NCBI GenBank assembly: GCA_015660855.1 | Contig: JACSDG010000031.1 | Coordinates: 1 to 53,017 of the forward strand | Source of the DNA: Magnetococcales bacterium | GTDB taxonomy: Bacteria; Pseudomonadota; Magnetococcia; Magnetococcales; UBA8363 | DNA length: 53,017 nucleotides | Direction of reading: 5' to 3' | Part shown: piece by piece, positions 8,459 to 20,600 of the stretch | How the letters are laid out: the number at the start of each line of letters is the position of its first letter | Position numbering within the stretch: position 1 is the first letter of the stretch | Made by a program: the position numbers and the translations under genes | The notes under the pieces: generated by a model | Database searches by the model: none | Seen by the model: the letters and a program-made list of their open reading frames with translations, nothing else | Told to the model about the DNA's origin: nothing

Positions 8459-9343
8459 CTACACCACTTCGCATTTTTTTATCGGCAAAAATTTTTCTTC
8501 CAATAATCGATGTTTGTCCATCCGGATAACCTGTTCAAATCCGGTGAAATCCATGGTATGCGCCAACCCCTGGGTTGTTCCAGATTTTTGTAAATGGGTA
8601 AAGCAGTTCAATAATGCCTCGGTGACGGCGAAAAGTCCGGAAAGGGCAAACACGACAACCTTGTATCCCATATCCTCCAATTCTTTGGCGGACAGGTTGG
8701 GGGTTTTCCCTCCTTCGATGATATTGGCAAAAAGGTTGTGTTGGGGAAAGTTTCGGGCCACGGTGGCCAACTCTTCCCTGGTCCTCGGGGCTTCGACGAA
8801 CAACATATCGGCACCCGCTTGCAGGTATTGTTCACCGCGTTTCATGGCATCGTCAAGGCCGTGAATGGCTCTGGCATCGGTGCGGGCGATGATCACAAGC
8901 CCGCTATCTCCGGCGGCAAAGCGGGCAGCACGTATTTTTTCACAGTGTTCCGCGACACCGATCACCTGTTTGCCCTCCATATGACCGCAACGTTTCGGCC
9001 AAACCTGATCTTCCAGAATGACGCCGGCCACACCGCAAGCCACAACCTCTTCGATAGTTCGTACCACATTGAGGGGATTGCCATAACCGGTATCCATATC
9101 GGCAATAACAGGCAAACTGGTCGCCCTGGAAATGGCCCTGGCGGCATCGATCATTTCGGTTGCGGTCAGATATCCCATGTCGGGTTTGCCGAGTTTGGCG
9201 GCGGAAATACTGAATCCTCCTGAAAATATCAGCTCCAATCCCACCTGTTCGGCGATCATGGCCCCCAGACAGTCGTAAACGGCTGGGGCAATTTTAATTC
9301 CAGGTCGAGCCAACAATTGTCTTAACTTTTCTCCGGCGGTCAC
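8459..9343 (-). CDS. Isocitrate lyase / PEP mutase family protein
   Basis: This 294-residue TIM-barrel enzyme resembles the 2-methylisocitrate lyase, PEP-mutase and oxaloacetate-decarboxylase branch. Visible signatures are the early SGGFSISA and PVIADMDTGYG metal-binding segments, the catalytic-loop region KRCGHMEGK (compare KKCGH of isocitrate lyase), and IIARTDA. The exact substrate cannot be decided; no methylcitrate-cycle genes adjoin it. The GTG start has GGGAGA upstream. It is divergent from the HIT gene. Confidence 0.82.
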   Translation of the reverse strand: MTAGEKLRQLLARPGIKIAPAVYDCLGAMIAEQVGLELIFSGGFSISAAKLGKPDMGYLTATEMIDAARAISRATSLPVIADMDTGYGNPLNVVRTIEEVVACGVAGVILEDQVWPKRCGHMEGKQVIGVAEHCEKIRAARFAAGDSGLVIIARTDARAIHGLDDAMKRGEQYLQAGADMLFVEAPRTREELATVARNFPQHNLFANIIEGGKTPNLSAKELEDMGYKVVVFALSGLFAVTEALLNCFTHLQKSGTTQGLAHTMDFTGFEQVIRMDKHRLLEEKFLPIKKCEVV

Positions 9344-9590
9344 ATGTTTTCTCCCGGTTTGGAGTTGCCATCTGGGGTACCCACGCGAGCAATTCCCGGG
9401 AGTCTTTCATAACTTGGGCAGACAGGCAACCCAAGGCCAAGTCCTTTCTAAGTTGGCAATCGTGGAGAATGGTGAAATCTTTGGCTCCCAGGTAGAATGG
9501 CGGCTGTTGTCCGAGATGAACGGACAAACCACCAGGCAACAGCCCGACCGGTTTCTTCAAGCCTGTTACAAACAAAAAAGGTTGGCCACG

Positions 9591-10013
9591 ATGAACCAGA
9601 CAGAACTTCACCCAACGCTCGCCAAAGATGGCATCATGGTGGGATCGCTTTCTGCATGTATGGTGCTTTTGATGAACGACCGGCACTATCCCTGGCTTGT
9701 CCTGGTGCCCGACCGTCCAGGATTGCGGGACTTTGACGATCTGACGGAAACCGACGTACCTCTCGTTTTTGCGGACATCAAGCGAACCTCGCAACTGTTG
9801 CGAACAATGTTTCGGCCAACCAAAATTAACGTTGCCGCTTTGGGCAACGTCGTTGCGCAGCTACACATTCACATCATTGCACGATTTGAATCCGACAAAG
9901 CTTGGCCAAAACCCGTCTGGGGAATCCATCCACCGCAACCTTACCCGGATGAAATTTTGGGCAATTTGTTGCCCCGGATCAGAAAAGCTTTCGACATGCC
10001 GGACAAACCATAA
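9591..10013 (+). CDS. HIT-family nucleotide hydrolase
   Basis: This 140-residue protein begins MNQTELHPTLAKDG, like a known branch of short HIT proteins annotated as Ap4A hydrolase-like. The catalytic strand QLHIHIIAR contains two of the three histidines of HxHxH; as I recall this branch normally lacks the third. The ending APVWG-like segment appears as PKPVWG. The open frame extends upstream to 9414, but the family start and an AAGG site support 9591. It is followed after 34 nt by arsC, probably in one operon. Confidence 0.85.
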   Translation: MNQTELHPTLAKDGIMVGSLSACMVLLMNDRHYPWLVLVPDRPGLRDFDDLTETDVPLVFADIKRTSQLLRTMFRPTKINVAALGNVVAQLHIHIIARFESDKAWPKPVWGIHPPQPYPDEILGNLLPRIRKAFDMPDKP

Positions 10014-10047
10014 GAAACGCTAAAGATCACCTGAATAAAGGGAAATT

Positions 10048-10464
10048 ATGAGCCAAAATAAAACAGTCCTGATCCTTTGCACCGGGAATTCCTGTCGCTC
10101 ACAAATGGCCGAAGTCCTTGTCAACCACTTTATGGCCGGACAAGTCCGCGCCTTGTCGGCTGGCACGAAACCACAGCCAAAGGTGGCAGATGGTGCCATT
10201 GAAGCACTTAAAATGGCGAAGCTATCGACCGATGGACTTTATCCCAAAGACATAAACGCCGTCATGAACTCAAGCATCGATCTTGTTGTAACCGTCTGCG
10301 ATAACGCTAAGGAAACCTGCCCAATTTTTCCGCGCCCGGTCCCGCATATTCATCTGCCCTTCCACGACCCCCACGGGGAACCTCTGGAAAGCTTTATTAC
10401 CGTTCGAAACGACATCCATGCCCGTCTCATTCCTGCCATCCGTGAAGCCCTTCACTGTGGGTGA
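10048..10464 (+). CDS. arsC: Arsenate reductase, thioredoxin-coupled type
   Basis: This cytoplasmic enzyme of the low-molecular-weight phosphatase fold reduces arsenate to arsenite. The P-loop CTGNSCR gives nucleophile Cys11. The resolving pair is Cys84 and Cys91 in VCDNAKETC. All three redox cysteines of the thioredoxin-linked ArsC class are present, which separates it from plain tyrosine phosphatases. Its 138 residues match the family length. AAAGGGA precedes the ATG. No arsenite pump or ArsR gene is in the window, so it may act alone or with distant partners. Confidence 0.88.
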   Translation: MSQNKTVLILCTGNSCRSQMAEVLVNHFMAGQVRALSAGTKPQPKVADGAIEALKMAKLSTDGLYPKDINAVMNSSIDLVVTVCDNAKETCPIFPRPVPHIHLPFHDPHGEPLESFITVRNDIHARLIPAIREALHCG

Positions 10465-10524
10465 AAACCATTCCCCAAGAGGTGCCAACAAGCTGTACCG
10501 ATCAAAAAAATCGCGAGGTCCGTG

Positions 10525-11586
10525 ATGCCTTCCACACCTTCCAAATCTGAGAGTATCGAAGAAACCGAAAGCCTGAATAAAGTTTTTCCCGATGACGCCG
10601 AATTTTCTTCCCAGGGATTGGTTTTTGGCAACAATCTCATGAAAACATTAGTCAAGCGCGCCCAGCGTGTCGCAGCCATGGACCTGCCAGTGCTGATTCA
10701 AGGGGAGTCAGGAACAGGAAAGGATGTGCTGGCGCACATCGTCCACCAAGCCTCCAAGCGACGCGACGCACCCTTCGTTTGTGTCAACTGCGGTGCCATC
10801 CCGGACAACCTGGTGGAGGCGGAACTTTTCGGTCATGAAAAAGGGGCCTTTACCGGAGCTACCGTAGCCCGCACCGGCTACATCGCCGAAGCCGATCAAG
10901 GAACCTTATTCTTGGATGAAATCGGAGAATTACCCCTGTCCACCCAGGTCAAATTGCTTCGGGTTCTCCAGGAACGAGAGGTTACAGCGATCGGTTCAGT
11001 CCATCCCCGCAAAGTGAATTTTCGCATCGTGGCGGCAACCAACCGCAACTTATCGCAGGATATTAGCCACGGACGCTTTCGCAATGATCTGTTCCATCGT
11101 CTGGCGGTGGCCGTGTTTACCATTCCCCCTCTACGCGAACGACCAGAGGACTTGGCCGAACTGGTACAGGTCTTCGTTGCCAAAATCAACCAATACATGA
11201 TGCAGAACCAGGGCTTTGACAAAAAGAGAAAATTGACAGACAAAGCCCACGAACTTCTCCAGGTTTACCACTGGCCTGGCAACATACGGGAACTTTACAA
11301 TACCCTGCTGCGCGCCATCCTGTGGAGCGAGAACAACATCGTCAAATCCAAAGATATTCAAGAAGCCCTGTTCGGGATCCAGGTCACCTCCGTAAGCACC
11401 ATCCTTGGGCGGGAATTTGGACAGAGTTTCAGGCTGACCGACGTATTAAGCGAGGTTGCGGACCACTATTTTGACAAGGCACTGCGGGAAAGTGGCGGCA
11501 ACAAATCCTCTGCCACCCGTCTTCTGGGTCTGCCCAATGCCACCACCTTTTCCAATTGGAGAAAGAAATACCCTTGGAAAAAATAA
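10525..11586 (+). CDS. Sigma-54 interaction domain transcriptional activator
   Basis: This is an AAA+ activator of RNA polymerase-sigma54. It shows Walker A GESGTGKD, the GAFTGA loop that contacts sigma-54 near residue 108, Walker B LFLDEIGELP, and the sensor region RFRNDLFHRL. The last ~40 residues form a helix-turn-helix-like end (SGGNKSSATRLLG). There is no receiver, GAF or other sensor domain: only ~35 residues precede the AAA+ core, so control may be by expression or a partner. It starts 60 nt after arsC and may be co-transcribed. No sigma-54 promoter was found near it. Confidence 0.88.
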   Translation: MPSTPSKSESIEETESLNKVFPDDAEFSSQGLVFGNNLMKTLVKRAQRVAAMDLPVLIQGESGTGKDVLAHIVHQASKRRDAPFVCVNCGAIPDNLVEAELFGHEKGAFTGATVARTGYIAEADQGTLFLDEIGELPLSTQVKLLRVLQEREVTAIGSVHPRKVNFRIVAATNRNLSQDISHGRFRNDLFHRLAVAVFTIPPLRERPEDLAELVQVFVAKINQYMMQNQGFDKKRKLTDKAHELLQVYHWPGNIRELYNTLLRAILWSENNIVKSKDIQEALFGIQVTSVSTILGREFGQSFRLTDVLSEVADHYFDKALRESGGNKSSATRLLGLPNATTFSNWRKKYPWKK

Positions 11587-11680
11587 ATCGACACCCTGCG
11601 GTGGTATCGTCGTCCATGATCAGGACAGACGGTTTGCCCACACTCACGCCTCGTCTTTCTCCGTAGACCTCCCCCCGGTT

Positions 11681-14600
11681 TTATTCCTGGCCTTCCCGCC
11701 GACGATCCAGAAAGGCCGAGAAAAACCGATTTTCCATTTCGGTCTTGCTGGTGGGAACCGCCAGATTTTCCGGCAGTGCCTTTGAGACTTCAGGAAGTCG
11801 GCGCGTCTGCGATTCCTTTCCTGTGATCGGGGAACCCTCAACCTTCGGCTCAATCACCTCTTCAACCTTGCGAAACGGTGACCCTCCCACAACAGTCCTG
11901 GTTGCGACCGGCACCGGTTTGGACACGGACGAAAAAGCCGGTTCGGTCTTCTTCGAGGCACGCTGTTCCACGACTTCATCCGACGGTCGCTTCGCCCCCT
12001 TTGCTGTTGCATCTTCCCTGGGTGTGGTACGCACACGCAAGGCATCGGCAAACCGTTGTACCGCCCCGCCCATGGAAACATACGCCACCACCGGTTTAGG
12101 CACAGACTCTGCCTTGATCTCTTGAGCAAACACAGACTCCAAAGGCTTGGCCGGAACCGGTTCGGGGACATCTTCCTTGGGGGCCGCCACATCCGTAACT
12201 ATCCCACCGCTCCGGAAAACTTTCGCCGACCGGCTCCGAACCGAGCGGTTGCTTATGGCACTGATCTGACCTTTCAGTGTTCCCGCAGCCTTCTGGAATC
12301 CATGATCCAATGCCATCACTTCCAGCGCATCCCGGTCATGGGAGGTCATGAAAGCATTGCTCTGGTGCCCAAACTGATCCAAAAGCCGGGCAATCACCGG
12401 ATCGGAAACCGCAGCACCCCACCTGAGACGGCTGCATAAATCATCCGACATGGCCACCAGAAAAGCCGCTTCGCGACCAAAATGATTCGTCAGAAAACGG
12501 CCCATGCTCGCCAACAGATCCGACAAACTTTGACCATCGATTTCCCCCTGACGCGACCCCTGCATGGCTTGAATCAACCGCACCCAATCCTTGCGTGCCG
12601 AAACCAACGCCCCGTGAATTTTCTCTTCCCCCGTATCATCTCCCGCCTGCCCCTCAAAAACCGGATAGACCACGCGGATCCGATTGTCCACGACAACCGG
12701 CGCAACCGTCCCATCCTTTTCGCCTTCCACAACACCCCCACCCGCTTCCCGGACGGTCGGAGTGGGCACCTTTCCAACAGATGGGAGACGACCCAACCAT
12801 GGCGAACCCCCAAGCGTAGGCTTGGAGTGGGAACGTTGGGTATAAACAACCTTGTCGGCAACAGGTTGACCCGGCACATCCGCAACCGTGGTCTCATCAT
12901 TGTCCTTAACCATCCCCGAAACCCATGCCCTGAAAACAGACCCATCATTCCCCTGAGGCACCATCCCTGCCCCAACCTCAGTCGCAACAGTTTCGGGCAC
13001 CGCCGGCACATCCACAACCTCCAAGGCCAACGCAACCCCGGAACCTGGTTCTTCCTCGACCACACCCGCATCCTGCCACGTATCTTCGACGACATCCACC
13101 ATCGTTTCCCCTGCATCCCCTTCCTCTTCCATCCCCACCGTGGCAGCGACGCCCAACCCTGCCCTGGAAGACAAAATCGCCTCCAGTTTTCGGCCAAGCT
13201 CCTCGCCATGCCCCATGAACAACCGATTCGTTTCCGCCATGATGGCATCGACCACCGGCTGCGGGGAGACATGTTGGTGCAATTCCTCCTGCAAACGCAA
13301 GCCTTCCCCACGAATGGCATCAACCACCACCTGCAAGTCCACCTCCCGTCCCTGAGTGGCTTCGATGCGCTCCACGACACTGGAAAACCATTGTTCCAAA
13401 ATGCCCGCCAACCGGTCAAACTCCTCTCCCAGGGCCATCTGAATGGCTGGCAACGAGATCACTTCGGAATGTTCACCACGGGCCAGAGTTTGCACCACCT
13501 CATCCAGGATACGTTTCTGTTCGCTGGCCAACCAAGCCCCCTGCTCCCGCACCGAGGCGATGACGGTATTCTGTATTTCCAAGGCCCGTGCCTCGGTTTG
13601 ACGCCTGGATTGCGCCTGCATGTCCGACCAGGATGCGCTGGCCTGGCTCACCGCCGCCTGCAACCCCGATTGCACCTGGCCCCGTAGCACCGTCAGCATC
13701 GCCTGGATATCGGGTGCCAATCCGGCGTTGATTTCAACCAACCCCGCCGAAATATTTTGCATCACCTCCGACTGAGACACCAGCATGCGGCGAATCTCCC
13801 CCGCCACCATCTCACGCACCGGACTCCAATCCGTCGCCGGCACCGGTTGGGTCATGTATTCCAGGATGGGTGCCAATTCCTGCTGCTGGTTATTTTGCAG
13901 ATGGGCCGTCTGTTCCTGCATGGCTCGCAGCACAGGATCCACATTCGCCACAGACAGGGCAACCTCCACATCCGCAAGCCCCCTCCTGAAATCCTCTGCC
14001 AAACGCGCCGTCTCCCCACGCACCACATCGACAAAGTCTTGCGAGGAAAATCTGGCCTCAAGATCGGCAAACAAGGCCCCCAGTCTTTCGTCCACGCGGG
14101 TCGCCTGCGCCTCCATCAAAATCTCACTCTCTTCCTTGAACGCGCTCACCAGACGAGCCGCCATGCCACTCGATTCCAACCTGGCCGCGATGGTCTCTTT
14201 AAACCACCTCCCCTGACGATCCAGAAGGTCGCGAATTTCGCCACCCAGATCTTGAATCCCCGTCATCTGCGTCCGGGCAGAAACAATCACCGATTCCATA
14301 GAAGTGGCCGCCCGGGCCGCCAATGTTTCCAATCGATGAGTTTCCGACGCCAGCAAACCTGCCAGTTCACTGCGCAGAAAATCTACCGCCGTCACCGCAT
14401 CTTCAATCCCTGCCATCGAGGGTATGCGCTCCAGGATCGCATCAAGCCCCCTTTGCATGACCTGACTCTGGACCGCCAATAATTTTTCCCCCTCGCCACG
14501 CAAAGCCGACACCACCACATCGGCCGTGGCCACATCCCCCAACCTTGCGGTCAACATCGCAGCAAAACGTTCCGACTGCCCCCCCTGCCAAACTTCCATG

Positions 14601-17600
14601 TCCCTGCGCATCTCTGCCAGCACCGGCTGCCAGTCGGGCCTGTCCGCAAGCACCGCCTGACTCTCCAACAAACGCCGTAATAAGACATCCATACCGGCAT
14701 GCCGTCCACGCATTTCCTCACCCAGAGTCTCCAAAACCACCGTCACCGCCTTGGAGGATCCGTGTGACAATTCTTGCAAACGCAAACCCAACTCACCCCG
14801 AAAGCTGGTCAGTTGCATCCGCACCACCTCCGCCACCTCCCCAGGGGTGGCCGCACTGTTGACGCGGGTCAGAAACTCGGCAAACCCCTGAGTCAACGCC
14901 GTCCCCTGCGCCATCAGCAAACGTTCGCCTTCTTCCCGAATGGCCCCAACCGCCGTCGCCTCCATTTGGGCGGCATGCAACCGAGACGACACTTCTTCGG
15001 CAAACTGCCCCTGCTGTTGCCCGAACAGTTCACGAATTTCCGCAAGCATTCGCGCAAGTGCCGGTTTGGGATCCACCTGCGCCCCCAGACCCGACAAACC
15101 TGTCAACACTTTTTCTAGCGCATCCCCCTGACGCACCAACGCCTGTGATAAAGACGAAAACATCACTTGCGCGCCGTCCATGATTTCTTCCACGCGCCGC
15201 GACAATCCAACTTCCGCTCCCGACCCTGCGGTTTCCATGCGGGAAACCATGTCATCCGCCTTTTCTTCAAGTACCGCACGCATCCCGGTCAAAAGATCCC
15301 CGGTCTGCTGTTCCAATTCTTCACCAAGCCTCCCCCCGACATCCGCAACAATCCGCCCCCGTACCTCCTCCAGGCCCGAATTCAAACGACCCGCCAGGCC
15401 ATTCCCCACCTGCTCCATCCCCTGATGCAACGCCTCACGAACCTGTTGCAGTTCCGAACGCAAACGGCCAGCGAAATCGTTGCCAACATCATCCCGGACC
15501 TGCTTGAGGTCGGCTTGCCAAAGCGAAACATTCCGGGCTTGTTGACCTTCGATACGCCCCAGGGAATCGCCAAGACCAACGGCGTGACGCCCCACGACCG
15601 CATCGACCGCATCGGCGACCGTCGCAACCATCCGGTCGGGGGAAACCAACGCCGAAAGCCTCTGTAACAGACGCGACTCACTCTGTTCGATCCCCTCCAG
15701 GATTCCTTCCTTCACCCCCCCTTCGGGCAAGGATTCGAGCAAACGCCGACTCTCTTCCCGGATCATCCGCATCAAAGGTTCCGGATTGATCTGACTTGAA
15801 AGGGTATCACGCAGTTCGTCCAAATGGACTTCCAACTGGTGCGCCAACTTTCCGGCATCCAGGCCACTCTCCTGAAAATGGCGAGTCAATGCCCCCTCGA
15901 CAACCTCGGTCTGGGCAGAAACCAACCGCTGCCCCTGTTCGATCAACGCTTCCAGAATCGGGGTGAAGCTCATCTGTTCGACCAATCGCGATGACAGACG
16001 TGCCCCCTCTTCACGCACCGCAGCAATCACAGGTTCCAATTCCAAACGACCATCCGTCAAACTGGAAGTCATGGCCATCAACGCTTGGTGCAAGGTATGA
16101 AACTGGTTTTCGCCAAGTTCCCGCAAATGGCCCTCCAAGATCTGCAATACGGGTTGCAGGGCCAAACCCTCGGACAATTGCCCGACCACCCGATCACTCT
16201 GATCGCGCAATGTTTGCATGATTTTTTCAAAGGGAAAGGCCTGGCCATCACCCACAAGAAGCCGGGTAATACCCGCATCCAGGGCTTCCTTCTGCTGTCG
16301 CAAAAGACGATCCGTCTGCGCCTGCAAGGCCTCGATCAACGGGACCATGGGCGTCTGTTGCTCCATCCTCTCCAGAAACCGTTCGTTTTCCTCCCTGAAA
16401 CCCTTTAACAACGCTTCCACCCCCTGGGGATGGGACAACCGGGCCAGTATGGCCTCATTGCCCTTGTCAATCGCCGCGAAAATCGGCTCCAGGGCCACAA
16501 CGGGAGATGAAAACCGCTCCTTGATGTCCGCGAGGACATCCCGCAACACATCACCGTGGGTACGTGACCACAGATCCGCTTCATGGCGAATGGTTTGCAG
16601 GACAGGCTCCAAAAGTGCCGCCGCAAACCGCTCCTCCCCACCCCGCATGATGACCAGATCCCGCGCCTCCGACGGCATGGTTGCAACGGGACCATCCCCC
16701 ACCCCGGTGATGAGGGTCCGCAATTCTTCCAGGTGGCCCTGCAACATCACCCCCTGGCCTTGAACCAGCCGTTCGACATCCCCCCGCAACACCTCCACCA
16801 GGGAAGTTTCCAGCAGGCAATCCCCACCTGCCACCCCATGCGCAGCCTGTTGCATCCATTCGGAGATCTTAACGGTCTGTCGTTCCACGATCGCGGCCAC
16901 CTGATCACGAAATACCGTCAGCAGATTTTCCGATGTTGGATTCCCGACCGAAGATTTTTCCAGCATGGTTTGGCCAAAATCGGCCAATTCCTGTCGCATC
17001 GTCTGCCGCACGACATCCGTCGAAATCATCCCCCGCAGACTGTCCATCAGGGTTCCCAGACGCCCCGCCAACATATCCTCCTGCTGGTCCAGCAGGTGCT
17101 GCCCTTCCTGTCGCACCACTGCCAGAACCGGATCAACCAAAAGATCCGGAGAAACCTGAGCGGCCCGCCATTGTTCCATGGTCTCCCGCAACAAATCCCG
17201 AACCATCCGGCCATGCTCGTCAAACCAGGATTTCTGCTGCCGCTCAACCGATCCCCAATCCATCCCGGAAGCATCACCACGCTCTTGCCTCACCTGCGCC
17301 AACACCCCGGTCATGGCCGCATCCAAACGTTGCACCAGGGTTTGGGAAACCTGGGCGACGGCATCGAGGATCGGTTGCAACGATAGCATCCCGGTCGCTT
17401 CATGCAACATGGCAGAAAAAGATTCCCGCAGCATGTGACCATGGGCATCGGTAACACGGGTGATTTCCCCACGCAGGAGCGGCAACAATCTTTCAGGATT
17501 CTGCCCGGCCCCTTCCTGACGACTCCCCACCTCCACCATGGCCAGATCCAACCTGCCGTGAAGTTCATCCCCCAATTGCCGAAATCGTTGCTCCACAGAT

Positions 17601-20600
17601 TCGGTAATCTGCGTCAGGGATTTCTGCATCTGCTCCATGAGATCATCGTAGGAACGCTCTTCCCTTGCCCCCAGACGTTGCATCTCCTCCTGAAGGGTCT
17701 GGGCCAAAAAAGTGGGAGAAAAAGATTCGCTGAGTAGCACAGCCAGACCGCTCAAAATCCGGGCCGTCTGGTCATCCTGGCGGGAATCAAGGTCAACCAT
17801 CAGCCGTTGCAACCCGTCCAGAACCGCCTGGGCCATCGCAGACCCCGAAGATTCGCTCCCAACAACGCTATTTTGTTGCGAAGAAGGAAGATCATCGCGC
17901 ATGGCAGCAACGAGCCTATCCGACGAAAGTTTTTCACCAAGCCGCGCCGTTAATTCCTCCAGGGTCTGCCGCATCACCCCCCGTTGGGTATCCAACAACC
18001 TAGCACTCTCCTGCTCCATGGAGGAAACCAGAGAGGCCATGCCCACTTCCAGATGATCCGACAAGGCATTCTCGATGGCACGCAATTGTTGCGGCACCAA
18101 AGTCCCCTGGGCCGCAACCGCAACCACCAAAGGATCCACCATCCGTTGTATTTCAGCGGTCACATGTTCGGAAATATCTTTTTGCCGGTTATAAAGGGCT
18201 TCCATGACCGGATGGGATGAAAAAACCGCACCAAGATTGGACACCGCCGCATCCATGGCCTGCTGGATGGTCGCCTGTTGCCGCGAAAAAAACCATTCAC
18301 CCTCCCCGCGTATGGCGGCAAGAACCGGGTCCAACGTCAAACCGTGTTCCCCCCCCTGGGTACCCACCTTTTCCAAGGTTTCGTGAATCTGCAACGTCAT
18401 ACGTTCGGCCAGGGCATCGCTTTGTTTTTCCAAGGCATCGAACACGGGATCAAGGGAAAAATCCAAACGGCGAATCCCTTCGGAAAACGCCACATGCAAA
18501 CGATCCATCTCCCCCATAAGCCCCTGCAAACCGGCGTCGGCCCCCATGGATTCGGGGAGGCGTCCCTCCAAATCCTCCAATGCCCTGCGTACCCGATCAT
18601 CATGGCGGTCCATGAGTTGCGCCATCTCACCGAGCAACCGGGTCACCAACGCTTCCCGATCACCAGCGTCACCCCCTGCGGCCTGCCAACGCGCCAGAAT
18701 CTCTTCCATAACCTGGGTCTGATGCTGTATCAGCTGCTGCCCTTGATTTTTGACCTCTTCAAGAATGGGGGTCAGATTCAAACCCGTCTGCGGCCGGTCA
18801 TCCACCACCATCGGCAAAGATGCGGCGGTCTCCATCACCTTCAGCCGGGAAAACCCTCCCTCCAAAAGCAAGCGCACTTCAGACAACTGCCGGGAAAACA
18901 GATTTTCCACCTCCCCCTTGATCGCAACGACCACAGAATCCCCAGCCAAACCCTTGTCTTCCCACTGGGCCGTCCATTCGGTCATGGTCCCGACCACCGA
19001 CTGGGTGTAGCGTTGCAGCAGACGATCCTCGATACCTTCCAACCTGCGCCCGAAAACAGTTACTTCGCTACGCACCGCATCAAGGACGGCATTCGGGGCC
19101 ACCATTTCAAAAATGGCCGCCACCGCCCCTTCCATGGCCTTGCCGATCATCTCCCCCTGCCGAGAAAGGGTACGTTCCCCTTCCGCCTTGACCGCTGCCA
19201 ACAACGGCTCCACCTGCAACCGGCCATCGTGATCACGTACGGCGACGTTTTCCAACACCTCCCCAATGGCGCGCGTGTATTGCGCCATCTGCATCTGTCC
19301 CTGGACCTTCATGGCATCGATGATGGGTTTGACCAATTTTTCAGTGCCCAACTGGTTTTCCCTGAGACTTTGACGCAGCTCCTCCTGTCCGGCCAAAATG
19401 GAGTTCAACAGGTTGCGACCACCCCGGTCCTCCACCAACTGGCGCATCCCTTCACGCACCGCCTCGACAATCCTCTTGCCCTCGGTCCTGAGGGCCGTCT
19501 CCACCAGATCAGGGTTGAAACCTGTCCCCGCCAAACCTTGCAAAGCCTCCTGGACGGCAGAATGATCCGCCAACAATTGTTGTCCCTGATCCTTAAGCTC
19601 TGCCAGTACGGAATTTAAAATGGTTTCATCCCCCCTGGCATTCTGCGACCATTGTTCGATCAAATGGGCATGTTCCGCCCGAATGGTTGCCAGAATGGCA
19701 TCCAGAGAAAATTTTTCTTCCAACGCCACACGCACCAACTCCCCCTGGCGCGACAATATTCTTTCACCTTCCGCCTTCACCAAGGCCAATACCGGTTCCA
19801 GACGGTTCACACCATCGTCACCCTTGACCGCGACATCCGCCAACGCCTGCGCCATAACCTGGGCATGACGTTGCGCCAGATCTTCCCCCTGGACCCGCAA
19901 TACCTCCGTCACCCTTTTGAACCATTGTTCATTGCTGGCCGGCAACTCACGCAGACGCAACTCCATGGATTCATGGCCGGCACGCAGGGTATCGATCAGG
20001 GTGTCGGCAAAGGGCCATGCCTCCAACACCCCACGCACCCCTTCCTGCCCCCGCTCCAAAATCCGTACCTCCTGCGCTTGCAGGGCCGCCACCACCGGAT
20101 CAACAATGGCATCCACCGAGATTCCCCGCAATTCCTGCAAAGATTCCTGGATCGCCGTATGTCCTTCCAGCAACGCCTGCCCCTGGGCCTTAAGTGCCGA
20201 CAATATCGGTTGTACAACCTCGGCATCACCTTCCCCATCAATCCGCAACTGTTCGACCAAACGGGTATGTTCATCGCGGATGGTCGCCAATATGGGGGCC
20301 AGGGAGAAATTTTCCGCCAAGGCCACGCGCACCAGTTCCCCCTGGCGCGACAGTATTCTTTCACCTTCCGCCTTCACCAAAGCCAATACCGGTTCCAGAC
20401 GGTTCACTCCATCGTCACCCTTAACGGCAATGTCGGCCAACGCCTCGGCCAACGCCTGGGAATGCCGTTGCGCCAGCAAAGTCCCCTGGGATTGCAACGC
20501 CGCCATCACCCTGTTGGACCATGCCTCATGATGCGCCGGCAACTCCCGCAAACGCAGCTCCATGGATTCATGGCCGGCACGCAGGGTATCGATCAGGGTG